From Toxoplasma gondii ME49 (Eukaryota > Apicomplexa > Conoidasida > Eucoccidiorida > Sarcocystidae): DNA of 64,000 bases. Shown here piece after piece: positions 26,242 through 38,100 of the stretch (position 1 is the stretch's first letter; every line of letters starts with the position of its first letter). Below the pieces are notes generated by a model, which saw nothing but the letters and a program-made list of their open reading frames with translations, searched no databases and was not told where the DNA came from. The DNA is taken from contig NC_031474.1 in assembly GCF_000006565.2 (NCBI RefSeq), positions 2,205,662 to 2,269,661 of the forward strand, given 5' to 3'. Position numbers and translations under genes: made by a program.

Positions 26242-28599
26242 CTCTGTCAGCGCGGCTCCATTTTTGGTGAATTAAGAATGCAAGTACAGAGCGCCTGGAC
26301 GTGAAGGCTTGCATACTAACGTGTTGATATCGGTCGCACTCTGACGATTGCATTTGCCGTTACATGTCGGACGCCAGGTGGTGGCACACACGTCTCCGCG
26401 AAGAGGACTATGGACATACTCACCACAGGAGGGTATCGTCGACTTTAGGGGGACCGCGGACTCGTGGGTGAAGACACTCCGGAGTTGTGTTGTGCGAATG
26501 TTCTTATTCCATTTCGCATACCCGCTGTACCCCTCGGGCAAATGACTGAAACCGAAAACGAAGAATTCTGACCTGTTTCAAAACGCCGATAGGCTCTTGT
26601 GCAGGCCACGCTTTTTGTTTCTGGGTCCAGCGTCTACAACCGGATCTCGGGTGGTGTATGGGAAAGTAGACGACTCACTGCATGAGCCGTTTCTTCTTGC
26701 GATGTTGTGCGGAAAGGTCAGTAATAGCGGATCTCTGATGCTTCCCAGAGTGTAATGCACCTAAACCAAAACGTCATCTGGCGCCAATTTTGAAATACAG
26801 CAATTCAATGGTTACCTCGCTACAATGGAGTGTACACTGTTCTTTGTTGAAATTGGCTAGTCAAGTATATGACTGGCTATCTGACTCCGCCCCACTGGAT
26901 ATCACGTTCGAAGAAGTTCTGTAATTGGTAAGGGAGCCCCCTGTGTCACTGTCAGGTCAGGCGTGCTCTTGAGTCCCGTTTTCAAAGGTTAAGTGTGGCA
27001 GACGGTGAACGTCGGATTTCGCCCCTGCGCTCATTTGTCCCCTTTGACACACCGCAGCTATCAGCCCTGCAAATGCGCACAAGAGATTTCATGGGTAATC
27101 GGACGCCACTGTGACACTCCCGGTGCCTCTCCTGAGCCGTCTTTGTCTCTCCGTCTCGGCACAACAAATTTGGGACTCTTCGCAGCGGAGTAACACACCG
27201 GGTCACAGAGGATACCGTGCTAGTTGGAAGGAACCTGTGGAATGTCAACATGACAGTCGTCTCTGACTAAGTGCCTGATCAAGTTCTCTAGTACAACAAT
27301 CTCGCTGCCTAGAGGCATTGTCACATACACAAAGCCACGCAGGAAGACGTCAACAGATTCTCTGAAGGTGATCGCCAACAGCATGTCGCAGCTTTGCTGT
27401 GACCTTAGTTAATCCCGATTTCAAATTCAGAGACGCTCTAAAAAATGAAGCAATGCTATCTATTTCAAGCGGTGACCATTCATCACTTCCAGTCCTCCGA
27501 CGGACTGACAGCGCAACAGTGCATTTATTTATACGCAGACGGTTCATGGCCTTCATAGTCTCCCCTGTCCGCTTGTTCAGGGCAGACACCTCCTGGCAAC
27601 TGACAGCGACACAAAATGAGGGTTCTAGAAGCAAAGTTGTGTCGCTGTGTATCAAGACTCAGGTTGCAAAAACATATCTACGGCAGATCTAAGAAATGTC
27701 ATGCAACTACCATGACAACTCAGCTGCGCACGCCTCATCTATTAAATACAGCATGGTGTCACACATCGGAACGCATTCCGTATCCCGAGAATGGTCGTAT
27801 GTCCTAAATGAGTCGTAAGGCATGTCTGATGCGTTTACTGCGTTCCGACTGCGTGGCAGTCAAGTTCGTCTGCCAAGAATCGAGGATATTGCGCCCGAAG
27901 AAGCAAAACTTCGTTTGAATGAACACCGTAGTCATTCTGAAGATCTGCTCACGTAACGCCTCCCTGAACGACGTGAAAATGAAAAAACCAGAACACGCAC
28001 GTGCTGTAACTGTTACACCTAGACGGGTCGCAGACACGTGACACACCGCGTATTCCCCAAGTTCAAGAGACGCTGCATGTTGGCTAGTTGCAGACAAACA
28101 CTGACGTCTCCTACCAAATATAGTTTGCGGTTCTTGGCTAATAGAGACGTCAAGAAAAAAGGTGCCGTGTTTGACTACCACTATTGAATGCACGTAGATC
28201 AAGAAGTCTGAGATGTCCACCCTGTCGCGGGGATAATCTTCAGGAATGATCAATGGCTGAACCAGTACATTAAAGCGGCAGCCGGGGGCCAACACGCCAC
28301 CGGTCGGTAAGAAAGCGCGATGCATGGCGAAGATCTTGCAGAGGAGCACGCTAGCCATTCGACTGACGATATATTTTACTTGCTTGGGGTACGGTAGTCT
28401 CCTTGCCGCCGATTCGTACAATTCTCTCGAATCAAACCAGGCTGAACCTTCCCTTTGTCGCAATCGATATTTTTTTCGAAAAACGCCGGTATTCCGTGTT
28501 ACCTCAACACATCCCTCGGTCTCGACGCGGAGGGCGGTGTCTCAGCATCAGCAACAGTTGGGCAAATGGTGGTGAATAGCGGCTGATCCGTCCTCCCAA
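26242..28599. other. Intergenic region
   Basis: About 2.4 kb between two plus-strand genes: the 3' UTR of the LOTUS gene on the left and the promoter/leader of the secreted-protein gene on the right. The only notable content is a long minus-strand frame at 27804-28463, listed separately. No repeats or RNA genes seen. Confidence 0.4.
27804..28463 (-). CDS. Orphan 219-codon open frame, function unknown
   Basis: An uninterrupted minus-strand frame from ATG at 28463 to a stop at 27804, in roughly balanced-composition DNA between two plus-strand genes. A frame this long is somewhat unexpected by chance (my rough estimate is 0.1-0.2 such frames in the window). The middle has a strand-like stretch around LAPGCRFNVLVQPL and a hydrophobic run FLIYVHSIVVV, which superficially recall an immunoglobulin-like or MSP-type fold; this is not a real match. 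No splice-linked neighbours were found. Confidence 0.18.
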   Translation of the reverse strand: MRQREGSAWFDSRELYESAARRLPYPKQVKYIVSRMASVLLCKIFAMHRAFLPTGGVLAPGCRFNVLVQPLIIPEDYPRDRVDISDFLIYVHSIVVVKHGTFFLDVSISQEPQTIFGRRRQCLSATSQHAASLELGEYAVCHVSATRLGVTVTARACSGFFIFTSFREALREQIFRMTTVFIQTKFCFFGRNILDSWQTNLTATQSERSKRIRHALRLI

Positions 28600-31500
28600 A
28601 TGAGGAAACTTAAACTTCTCACCAGCTGGCTGGCGCTTCATTCCACACTAGCGCTTTTCTGCTATCTCCAGTATGGCGTTGAGGCTTGGGAGACGGCTTC
28701 CGAAAGAGCCGCGTTACACCATCCTCCTCAGCTCAGGCCTCGCCATGAGCTACATCAAGGTGGATTGAGCGGTGTGCCACGCATGGTTGAGTGGCTCGAA
28801 TCATTTCTCGAGGCCAGGACCAGAGAGGAACAAGAAAGTAGGCCGTATCCGAGTTCCAATATCTGTATCAAACGAACAATTGTGCAGGAGTTTATGCATA
28901 GGGGGACACAACGACTTTGTAGCCTTGTGGTCCCCTCTCGCTACTAAGTGGGGTGCCGGGGATGTAGATTCACCAGATGTGTTCGGCAGAAGCTCCATCA
29001 CAAGACAACTACCAGCTCTCAGCAAACACCAGTTGGTGTTTGGTGCCAGCATCTTCTACTTTGTGTTTTCAGAAGGGCGAGCGGTCATGCTGGACAGGAT
29101 TGGCCGTAGCTGCCAAGATCCAGATTCTGTTCCCGCGTGTGTCACAGCCTGGGCAGGTGAGATATTTTCATGGCTTCTCTGGGACCTGGCCATACTTTTT
29201 ACCATCGTGGCACAACTCGTTCACTCTCGTCAAACCGCCGTTCTGCTTCAGGCCTGTGTCTTTGCCTCTGACGCACAGATAAAGATCATTCATAGGCTAT
29301 GCAGGCACAAAGCTCACCGACCTTTCGCCTACGGCTCCGCACACGCGAGACAGTGTTTGCGTAGTCAGTATACAAGTTCCCAGGGTGTCGAAGTGGTGGA
29401 GCATCAGTGTAATTTGGAGACACCTGGCTCTCGGTTTGCTGTGAGCTTTCGTTATTGTCTGCATTGCATTGCACTCGGTGGGCAGCGTAGTGCGGGACGG
29501 AATTTTGTGTGGTCTTGCATACAGAGAAGACACATGCTTCACCGGAGACCACAGAACAGCTACTGGAACTTTGGGAGATGGAAAAGGGTGAGAGATTGAA
29601 ATGTTAGTGCTACATCCACTGTTACTGTACCGTCGGAGAATTCCACAGCACCACCACGACTGCCGTCAGGTTTCCTTGCTCTTTCGCGTCATGTCAAGAA
29701 CTTCTTCTGGACTAGCGTTTTTACTGCGGATACACCAGGTGTATGTGAAAGTACTTGACGTCACCGGTCCCACACTCATATGCTATGCTTGCAAATGAAG
29801 CAATCAGTTGTTTTGTCTCCCTTAGACTGTGGTAGTGTGTGCTCCCGTGCGACAACAGAAAACGGCGTTTCCTTCCAGGACTTCATAGCACGGGTCAGCA
29901 GGTTTCAAAATCGTAAGTTGGAAACACCGGGACTGTGGATTCAGCACGTGATTAAATTTGAAATATCTTCGGTATTTTTATCCGAGTCTTGTGCACTTAG
30001 TTTGACGTATTCATCGCAAAAGCAGCCGCCACGCACGTATATCAAAAACATTCACCGAGGTCTTTTCACTAGCCTTGTTTGCCGCTCATTTGGGTTTGGC
30101 GATGGGTGATCCGGCACTTGCCAAACGACCGCGTAACAGAGTGAGCGGCATTTCAGTTGGGCTCGTTTAACAACGGATATGTACATGTGGGGTCGCATCT
30201 AGTGCTCCGACCTGTGTGAGGATAAGAATACAGTTGGGGATTGCGTCTGCTGCTGACCGACAGGAGGGGGCGTGCAAGCCCCATCCGATCCGTCCTGGCG
30301 CCCAAGGCCGTCACACTCTCGTGGAACCGAAGATGTGGCAAGCGTCACTCCAGGTATATCTTGACAGACAACCGGTGTTAGTAATACACGTCAGCAGACA
30401 GTGAACACTTTTTAAGTAACACCCGTTGCTGCCAAAGGCAAGGCTCTTTGTGTGGTAGTTATGCACGGAGTGTGTAGTGCTTGATTGCAAGGATTATGGT
30501 AAGAGTTCGCAGGTTCAGGATCGCTGTGCTCATCATACGAGAAAGATTACACTCTCAGGCTCCATGGGTTAACCTTACTGATTACTCGTAGACTGTGACG
30601 AAACGCCTTCTCACTGGTATGCGCGTTGACGGGTTTCAATTTTTGAGGAGAGAACTACTGCAGATGTTTTTTGTAAGGTCTGCACCGTTTGTCGTGAGGA
30701 GTAACTCAAGCAAGTCTGCACTCGCCCTCTCCAGAGCCGCGGCTGGAGGGGGTGCCAAGAGATACGTGGTCTTGCAACTCTTGGCATGTTCTCATTCCGC
30801 CTGAGATGCCTGTTGTTTGTCCATCAGATGCTGAATGGATGGATTGGTCAAAGGACGGCCCACGTGCAGGTAAGCAGTTTGAGCGACGTGTTGAGGATGA
30901 TAATTTTCGTCGCGACTGAAGGAAGCTCTTTCTGGTGGTGGGGAGGGAACTGATTGGTGTGTCATTGTGGAAGACATATAACAATAACTCTTGGCCAATC
31001 AGAAGTAAATGTACTCGCCTTCTCCCCGTGTCTACCGATGCACCTCGTGCCCGAAAGGCAAAGCAGAGCCATGGTGTATTTGTGTTTCACTTACAACTGG
31101 ATTTCCCCAAACGAACAATTGGTGCCACCGTGGTCTGCCACAGCATGTAGAGAGCCTCCGATTCTGTCAACCATATCCACGCCTGCACGTAACGCCTCAT
31201 ATGTATATCAGATTTTTGTCGATCAATACATTTGCCTCAAGCTTCTCAGTGGTTTTCTGTCCGAAATCGAACGAATACACTTATATTCACATGAGTATCG
31301 TTGTGCCTCTGGCGGACACACTATATCCATGTGGAAACGCTGTGTATTGTAAGCATGGCATAGCCATTTACGCCACCATCACCGACTCCGGAATTCTTCT
31401 CTTTCTGCAGCCTGGATCCGTCAACCGCCCGTATGTACTTCCAGTACGTCAAATTCCTAAGACAGCTGAATCTATAATGACAGCTTCAGACATATTCGGT

Positions 31501-33205
31501 GGTCTGTGTGCTGCACTTGGTACGCTGTTGGAAGCGAGTGACATTGTCTGTGGACTGGCGAATATTAGTGGCATGCGGCAGTCAACTTGCCCCACGTGTG
31601 GTATGCCATGAGTTGTGGCATCACGGGACCACGTTGGAAGCAGAGTACACGTTCTGCTAAACTGCTTCTGCCAAACTAGGTAACCCTGATTCTGGCGTGG
31701 ATCGAGGTGTGACACGCCTCAGGCAGTGGAGCTTTTGTCGCTAGAAGAGCTTCGGTTGCGGCTGGAGCCTGTTCGATGTTGATTACCTTACGGGAGTGAA
31801 ACACGCTTTGACGATACGTAAGGTTCTGTTGTTTGAAAGATAGATTTCTGGTGTTACTGCTGTGTTTCTTGTCACAGAAGAATGCCTTCGACATGCCAAA
31901 GTGACCCCTTGCTCGGCAGGTAGGGTCAAAGAGACGGTGTACTTTGAACTACCACAATTTGTCGTGGTTCACAGATCTCCCGTGTTTGACACAGTCGATG
32001 TTTGACTATTGCGTCGTACACTACGGAATAAATATGAATTCTGTGCTGTCTCGGCGACGTCCTTAGAGGCGTGCCCGATTTCATGACACCGTCTCTGAAT
32101 ACCAAGCTGTGTGACTCTGAGGCACGATTAGATACTGAGCATGCGTTTTGAAGCTTTGCCGCTTGCTGTCAGCGTTCGTGCGTGTAACTGCATGGATCTT
32201 GAAGTGTGCAACAAGCGGGTTCCGGGCACGAATGCCATTTCGCGTGACAGGACATGGGCTCACGGTCGAGGCTGACACGACTGAATCAAGTATGACCACT
32301 CATGCAGCACCTGGAGGTAAAGAAATCAGATATTTTGTACAAGGGTATTTGTGAGAAAATGAAGAAGCACTCGACACAACATTATTCTATTTTTTCAATA
32401 CATTAATTGAGGCACTGGTATGGATTCTGTGGAAGATGTTACGGGGAGACAAACGTGACTGGAAAAACATTTCCTGAATGAGAGCGACCCCTCTGATAGT
32501 ACGATCCAGACGACCTCAGCGATCTAGAAGTCCAGTTTATTAACTGCAAGTGTTGGTTGTGATGAGTCTAAGTTTCGGTTTCGTGCCTGATGAACAACCA
32601 ATACAGAACTCGTAATGGACCTAACGTTATTTCGGGCGTGCAAGAAATATACAACATGCGTTCGAGTACCACTCCCGAGCCGTTTACCAAACGAACAACC
32701 GACAAAGAGGGAAACAAAATGTCAGTCTTATTAACGTAAACTGTAAAACGACTAGGTTTCGAGTGCGGACCATAGATAGCCATCTCAGCTGCACCTTGAG
32801 GGAATTAGCGCGAGGCGCTTAGACCGTTCAGCTCCCTATATTCCATCCTTGGCTGTAACACGAGTTTCGTTAGACGGATTCATTTATAACATTGGACGGG
32901 CAAACTGAGGTGTCCCCCAGAGAAAAAACTGATTGTGGGTCCTCGTATGTGCGGGCCGTCTTAATTGGTGAATTAATCATTTGGTCTCTTTGAAATGTGT
33001 GGTTCCAGAACTAAGGAAGACGACACCGAGAGAGCCCTACTTCCTTCGCCGCCCCTCCGGTGCTGCGGAGGGCATTGTACACGTCTATGACAATATTAAA
33101 AACAAGCTGAGCGACAAGCTGGGGCCTCACAGCGACGCAATCAGGAATCTATACGACCAACACAACGAGGATGAGGCATTATATGAAGACTACAAAGAAG
33201 CATAG
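28600..33205 (+). CDS. Secreted multi-exon protein with signal peptide, function unknown
   Basis: Nine exons whose phases fit throughout: 28600-28837, 29073-29156, 29826-29912, 30264-30353, 30735-30869, 31003-31202 (alternative end 31121), 31411-31600, 32173-32316, 33009-33205; 454 aa. The ATG at 28600 opens a clear signal peptide (MRKLKLLTSWLALHSTLALF...). The rest contains scattered Cys (GRSCQDPD, DCGSVCSR, TWSCNSW, VVCPSDAEW) that could form disulfides in the secretory pathway. A hydrophobic helix (TASDIFGGLCAALGTLLEAS) follows, then a short hydrophobic segment (FVRVTAWILK), and an acidic C-terminus ending EDYKEA. Most introns interrupt the codon after base 1, a regular phase-1 pattern. 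I do not recognise a family; surface, micronemal, rhoptry or dense-granule location are all possible. Exons 4 and 6 are the least certain. Confidence 0.55.
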
Positions 33206-35180
33206 ACGGCGGGCTACTGATGCAAAACAGTTCTACTGGTGGTTCGGGACGAAATGCTTGCAGTTCTCTGATAAGCGGCGGTTTCTGTGATGCAGCCAAA
33301 TAGTGTTCCGCTCGTACAGGCATATGTTTCCACAGCCATTGTTACGTGAATGGTTCATGATCATGTATTTTACTGGCTGAACACTCTATGGCCAAGAACA
33401 TGTGTGTTTTTCCATACGCCTCCGACTGGAAATTCAGAATGAATTTTTGCTATTGCTAGCTCGCCTGACACTCGGGTCATGCGAAACGCAGCAGGCGCTT
33501 CGCCGTTTTGGTCTTCGGGCTTGCATGCCATCTGAAAACGACCCTCGACCGGCTAAGCGGCGGATTCCGACTGCAACGGATACACAGGTAGTTTTCGCAT
33601 GAACGAAGACGTCAGTAACAGAAATATCAGCAATAAACGGAACATACGGAGGGGCATGCTTCTCGGGAGTATACACGCTCCACATCGCTCGTAGATTTCT
33701 TACGCAGACCATAAGGCTCCGTATCACTGGTGAGAAACAGAAAACTCGTGCGGACCTAGGGAAACCCTCCAATCATGCACAGAATGTAACATATACGGTC
33801 GAACAACTAGTATGTTCCAGTATACCTGCACATTATAACGCCTCGCATAATCAGTCAACTAACGATGTAGCAACGTACTCGATAAATTTGCGTCTTGCAG
33901 AGAGCACTTTCTCACGAACTTTCCCCAAAACCTGCAAGGACCCTACGGGGTTAGCAGTCTGATAGCGACGTGTGGTGACCCCTACCAGGGCGTACACTGG
34001 GATTTCTCTCCGTGGACGGATGAAAATATGTTGACCTCCTTGGGGGCTCCACTCAACTAACAATCGGGCATTTTCCATTGCCGCGCTGGGATTACATTGT
34101 GTATCTCTCTTTTAGGGAGGGCAGTAAATTACTCAAGATAAAAAGAAACTGCGGGACGTAGCGTCGTCAAATATCAAAATAATTTCTCCTGTCCCCACGG
34201 CTGCGATATGAAACGCTGGCCAGCAGCTAGGGCTAGCGGCCATGCCGCGTAAAGTCACCCCAGACGACGGGGGGGAGGAGGGGGGAGGTATGGGCTTTCG
34301 GTAATAAGCCGGTTTCGACAAAATAGGAGATACGGGACTACCAAAAACAGCGTCCTAGTCTGTGCTTTAGAGAATGTGTAGAGGAAGGCGCCACTCGCGT
34401 CCCTCTCACTTTGTCTTCTCTCTCCATTCCCTCTTTCTTCGTGTAGGAGGGTGCATTTCTGATCCCGTGCTCCCCGTGCGAAGTGGCTCCTCGACTTCCG
34501 GCAACCGGTTGGGATTCCGTACACATTAGCGTGGTTGCTCTTCAGTGAAAGTCCTCTTCTGACTGCCTGCTCCGTCCCCCCCGTAGACGAAAGTGTCCCA
34601 GTAAATGGTAGATGGGAGAGCTCCCTATTCACGCCTGGCGGAAAAGACGCACAACAAAATCTGTTTGCTGTCTCCCCTCAATCTGTTCGCCAACGGTGTC
34701 ACGGCCCTCCACCGTTCCGCCCCGAGACGTCCAGTTGTTCAACTGGAAAACCGAGCGATGCGCCACTCTATTATCCCGTTTATAAAGCACTGTCTCTTTT
34801 GCATAGGGGATGTGCTGTCAGAGTCGGTACCCTGTCCTCCGCACTATTGTTTCGTCCTCTGTTTGTTTCTTTCTATACCACTCACGGCACCTGTCCTAGG
34901 GCATGCACACGGCAACGTTCCTCAATCATTGAGGGTCCGTGTGTACACAGTCTTTTTCGGGGCGGCTCTTCCGCAGTTTTGCTGGAGTCCCCTGCTTCAC
35001 GTCTTTACCTGTGACTGACCGCACTTCCTCGACAACATTGTTGTGCGCCACCGAATTTTTTTCTTCAGAAGATAAAGGAGCTGTTCGAGCCACCATCTCG
35101 TGTTCTGTCCCCATCGTCACTGATTTCCTTGCTGTCTTGCTACGTGTATTCGGTGCCCTGTAATCCGTCAGGTATCCTCA
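33206..35180. other. Intergenic region and nucleoporin 5' leader
   Basis: The left part should be the 3' UTR of the secreted-protein gene. 33851-34078 holds a small minus-strand candidate gene (listed). Near 34268-34290 there are interrupted poly-G runs. From about 34350 to 35180 the plus strand becomes pyrimidine-rich, as expected of the promoter and leader of the plus-strand nucleoporin gene that starts at 35181. Frames in this leader (for example 34535-35018) change register and are not supported as exons. Confidence 0.4.
33851..34078 (-). CDS. Candidate 75-aa small protein
   Basis: A complete minus-strand frame with an excellent start context (GGCAATGGAAA) and a balanced, globular-looking composition (MENARLLVEW..., then strands around IFIRPRREIPVYALVGV and a basic helix KVREKVLSARRKFIEY). 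It has no signal peptide. It stands alone between two plus-strand genes and no splice partners were found. It could be a genuine short gene, a first exon, or chance. Confidence 0.27.
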   Translation of the reverse strand: MENARLLVEWSPQGGQHIFIRPRREIPVYALVGVTTRRYQTANPVGSLQVLGKVREKVLSARRKFIEYVATSLVD

Positions 35181-38100
35181 ATGGCGTTTCCGTCCCCTTT
35201 CTTCTCGGGAGCGGTCCCATCTGCAGCAGGTGGCCCGGAACGGCGGCCTAACACTCAGCGCCCGATTCACCGAGCGGATCCGTATGCTGCCTCTCTTCTT
35301 GGACGTCTCGCAAGCAAGCTGGCGTCTTCTGTCTCTTCCTTCTTTTCATCTGCGCCTGCCCGGAAGTCCCCGTCTGTGGGTGTCTCTACCTCCTCGTCTC
35401 ACGCTGTGCGACTTGCTCCCGTCCGCGGCTCCGCCCCGTCTCCGAGTCTGTGGGGCGCATCAGAATTGTCGGCAGATGGCGAAGCGACTGGTCGTGAGGT
35501 GACCGTAGTGCGCCAGCCAACCTCCAGTCGACAATCGCTTGCGGAGGTGTTAAATCCATCTCTCTGGCCTCGCGACAACTCTTTCCACTCTTCCCTGGCG
35601 TTGCCGAGACAAGGGGAACCGGCTTGTCTTCAACCAGGCTCTGATCCCGCTGCGCAGAGTCACGATGTTCTCACCTTATCCACGAGCGGCGCTGTCCACT
35701 ACCTGCAGTCGTCGCCGCCGCCCGATATGTCAGATCGAGTGGGGACTCAATGGAGACGACTGGACGCTGTTCCGGCTTCTACCAGCGTGTCTCCAAATGG
35801 AGACATGCAGATGGGGTGGCAGTCCCAGGTGGCGGATCAAACGACTTTCGTTCCACGTGCTGCCCCTTTGTATGGCGACGGCGTACGGGGCCTACAAGTG
35901 CACTTTCCTGCGGCAGGAGACCCTCTCTCGAACCTTGAAGCTTCAGCTAGCCGCCTCACTCAGCAGCAGTGGCTTCTGCAGCAGGGGGCCACAGGGCCCC
36001 AGCCCGTTATGGAAGGGACGGTGATCCCAACGCCTGCACATACTGGCTATCCCCCCCAATCTATCGAGCGCCCGGTGACTGTCTCTTCTCGTACATTCTC
36101 CGGCTACGCGATTCCTGGCGAGCCTCTGGCCCAGCCTGCTTTGCGTCCGACATTTAATGGCCACCATACACGCGTTGCCCCAGCTGCATCTCACTCGCTT
36201 TTTCCCACGGAAGAGCGAGTTGCGAGTTCGCTGCTCGCTGCTGGGCCTATCCGGCGGCGAGGATCTGAGGCACGAGCGACGCCTGCATCTGGCCCGCCCG
36301 TCCCCGTCCTTCGGCTCCACCCCAGGCGCGACAGTCGTTCCGCCGCAGGAAGCTTGCTTCGGCAAGAAGAACACCTCACGGTAGACCAACTCCAGAGGCT
36401 CTATTTGCGGTGCCAGCCACTGCGGTGGCGCGTGAGACTGCGTGAGCTTTTCCGACAGGAAGTTGAGAGCGCTGGCGCCGTGGGCGTCGTTGGTGACGCG
36501 TTGTCGGGGGCCCCTCAGGACCGCGCTACAGGGCACAAGAGCGGTCAGGGAAGCCAGGTGGACACGGAAGGCGTCGTGTCTGTTCAGGATGACTTGCGGC
36601 GAATGGATGACTCTGCTGGCAGGGGCACTTCGTCTGGACCAGACACGGCAAGCGGGTCCGCGAGTTGCGACAAGAGTGAGAAAGAGAGCGCAGCATCAAA
36701 TGGGCCTCAAGGGAGTGCGTCTGGTGTCCCAGAAGGCATGAAAGCAGGCGAGGATAGGGTAACGAACCAGGGAAGCACGGAGGGGACCTCGCCTGTGAAG
36801 GGCGGCTTGTTCGGGTCTTTGGGTCAAATGGATACAAAAACGTCCTTCGCAACGGAGCGGCGCGGAGGCATTCTCGAGACAAGTAAGGAATTGCCTGCCA
36901 CTGGCTTCGGCGAATCGGTGGCCGCCGCTGGTACCACACCGCAGAGCTCCCTTTTCGCTGGTGCCCGCAGACTGGGAGACTCTGGAGCGCAGTCGCTTTT
37001 TGGAGGCACAGCTGCACGAGCGGAAGACGGACTCAGCGCTGGCGGTGTGACCACGAACTCAAAAGAGACCGCTCGAGAGCCTCCGGCACCATTCTCATTT
37101 CCGGCTGTTGGTGGTGGCGCAGGGGGAACGGCACCTTTATTCTCGAGCGGAAAGGCAGCTGACCAGGACACGGCTTCCCAAGGACGACAGGACTCTCAAA
37201 TGGGAATCAAGGCATCCGGCTTGGGCGCAGCCTCAGTCAGTGATCAAGCATATGCCACTCTTCATGCCAGCACCTTGCTGGGCGCGAGTGGTCCGGCACC
37301 GGGATCAATCTTTCAGGGGAGCTCGTCGCTGTCGCCGCCTGCTTCGACAACGATGGCAGGAGACAAGTCTGAGAAACAGGGCAGTGCGAGTGGTGGAAGC
37401 GGCCTTTTTGGTGCAACAAAAGCCGACAGTGGTGGCAAGGGAGATACAAATGCGTCCGTTAGCCAAAGCACTGCCGAGACTCCAGCTTTATCAAAGCCAG
37501 GCGCCGTGTCTCTTTTTTTGGGTGGCGGCAGCTCGTCTTTAACGGGGGGCTCGAATATCTTCGGGAAAACACCAGACCAAGACGCCGTGAGCAACGACTC
37601 ACAAACCCTGCCTACATTCGGAAGGCCTGCTTCGTCTTCTTTGGTGTCAGGCAGCGCGAGTGAGACTGTGACGAGGGGGGCGAGCCTCTTTGGAGGTGCC
37701 ACTTTCTCCGCTGTGTCACAGCCTCCCAGTACCAACTCAAAATTGTCATCACGTCAGCGCGAGCCTGCTGAGAAGCCTGAAGAGTCTTCAAGCGAGGAGG
37801 GAATTACGGTCAGTGATGGCGCGGAAGTCGGAGAGACAGCGTCGTCCAGCTCCAACACAGCGAGCGACAGAGACGCGAAACCCCAAGACAGGAGCGCGCC
37901 AGGTGGGCAGGTGACTCAAAGCGAGGCTTCTGCGGTGCCGTGGTGGCAACAGAATGTGGGCAAGGCGTGCCTGGTTCAGGTTGAAGACGATGGGTTTGCT
38001 CCCGACGCAGATGATGACGCTGACGAAAAGGAAACAGGATCTGCGCCGGGCGGGGGGCCAGCTGCATCACGACACACTTTTGCGACACCGGTCTCAGGTG

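Noticed and set aside
29305..29445. Alternative third exon of the secreted-protein gene (TKLTDLSPTAP...)
   Set aside because: Phase fits, but its acceptor has no pyrimidine tract. The exon at 29826-29912 has a much better acceptor and donor, and leads in phase to the remaining exons.
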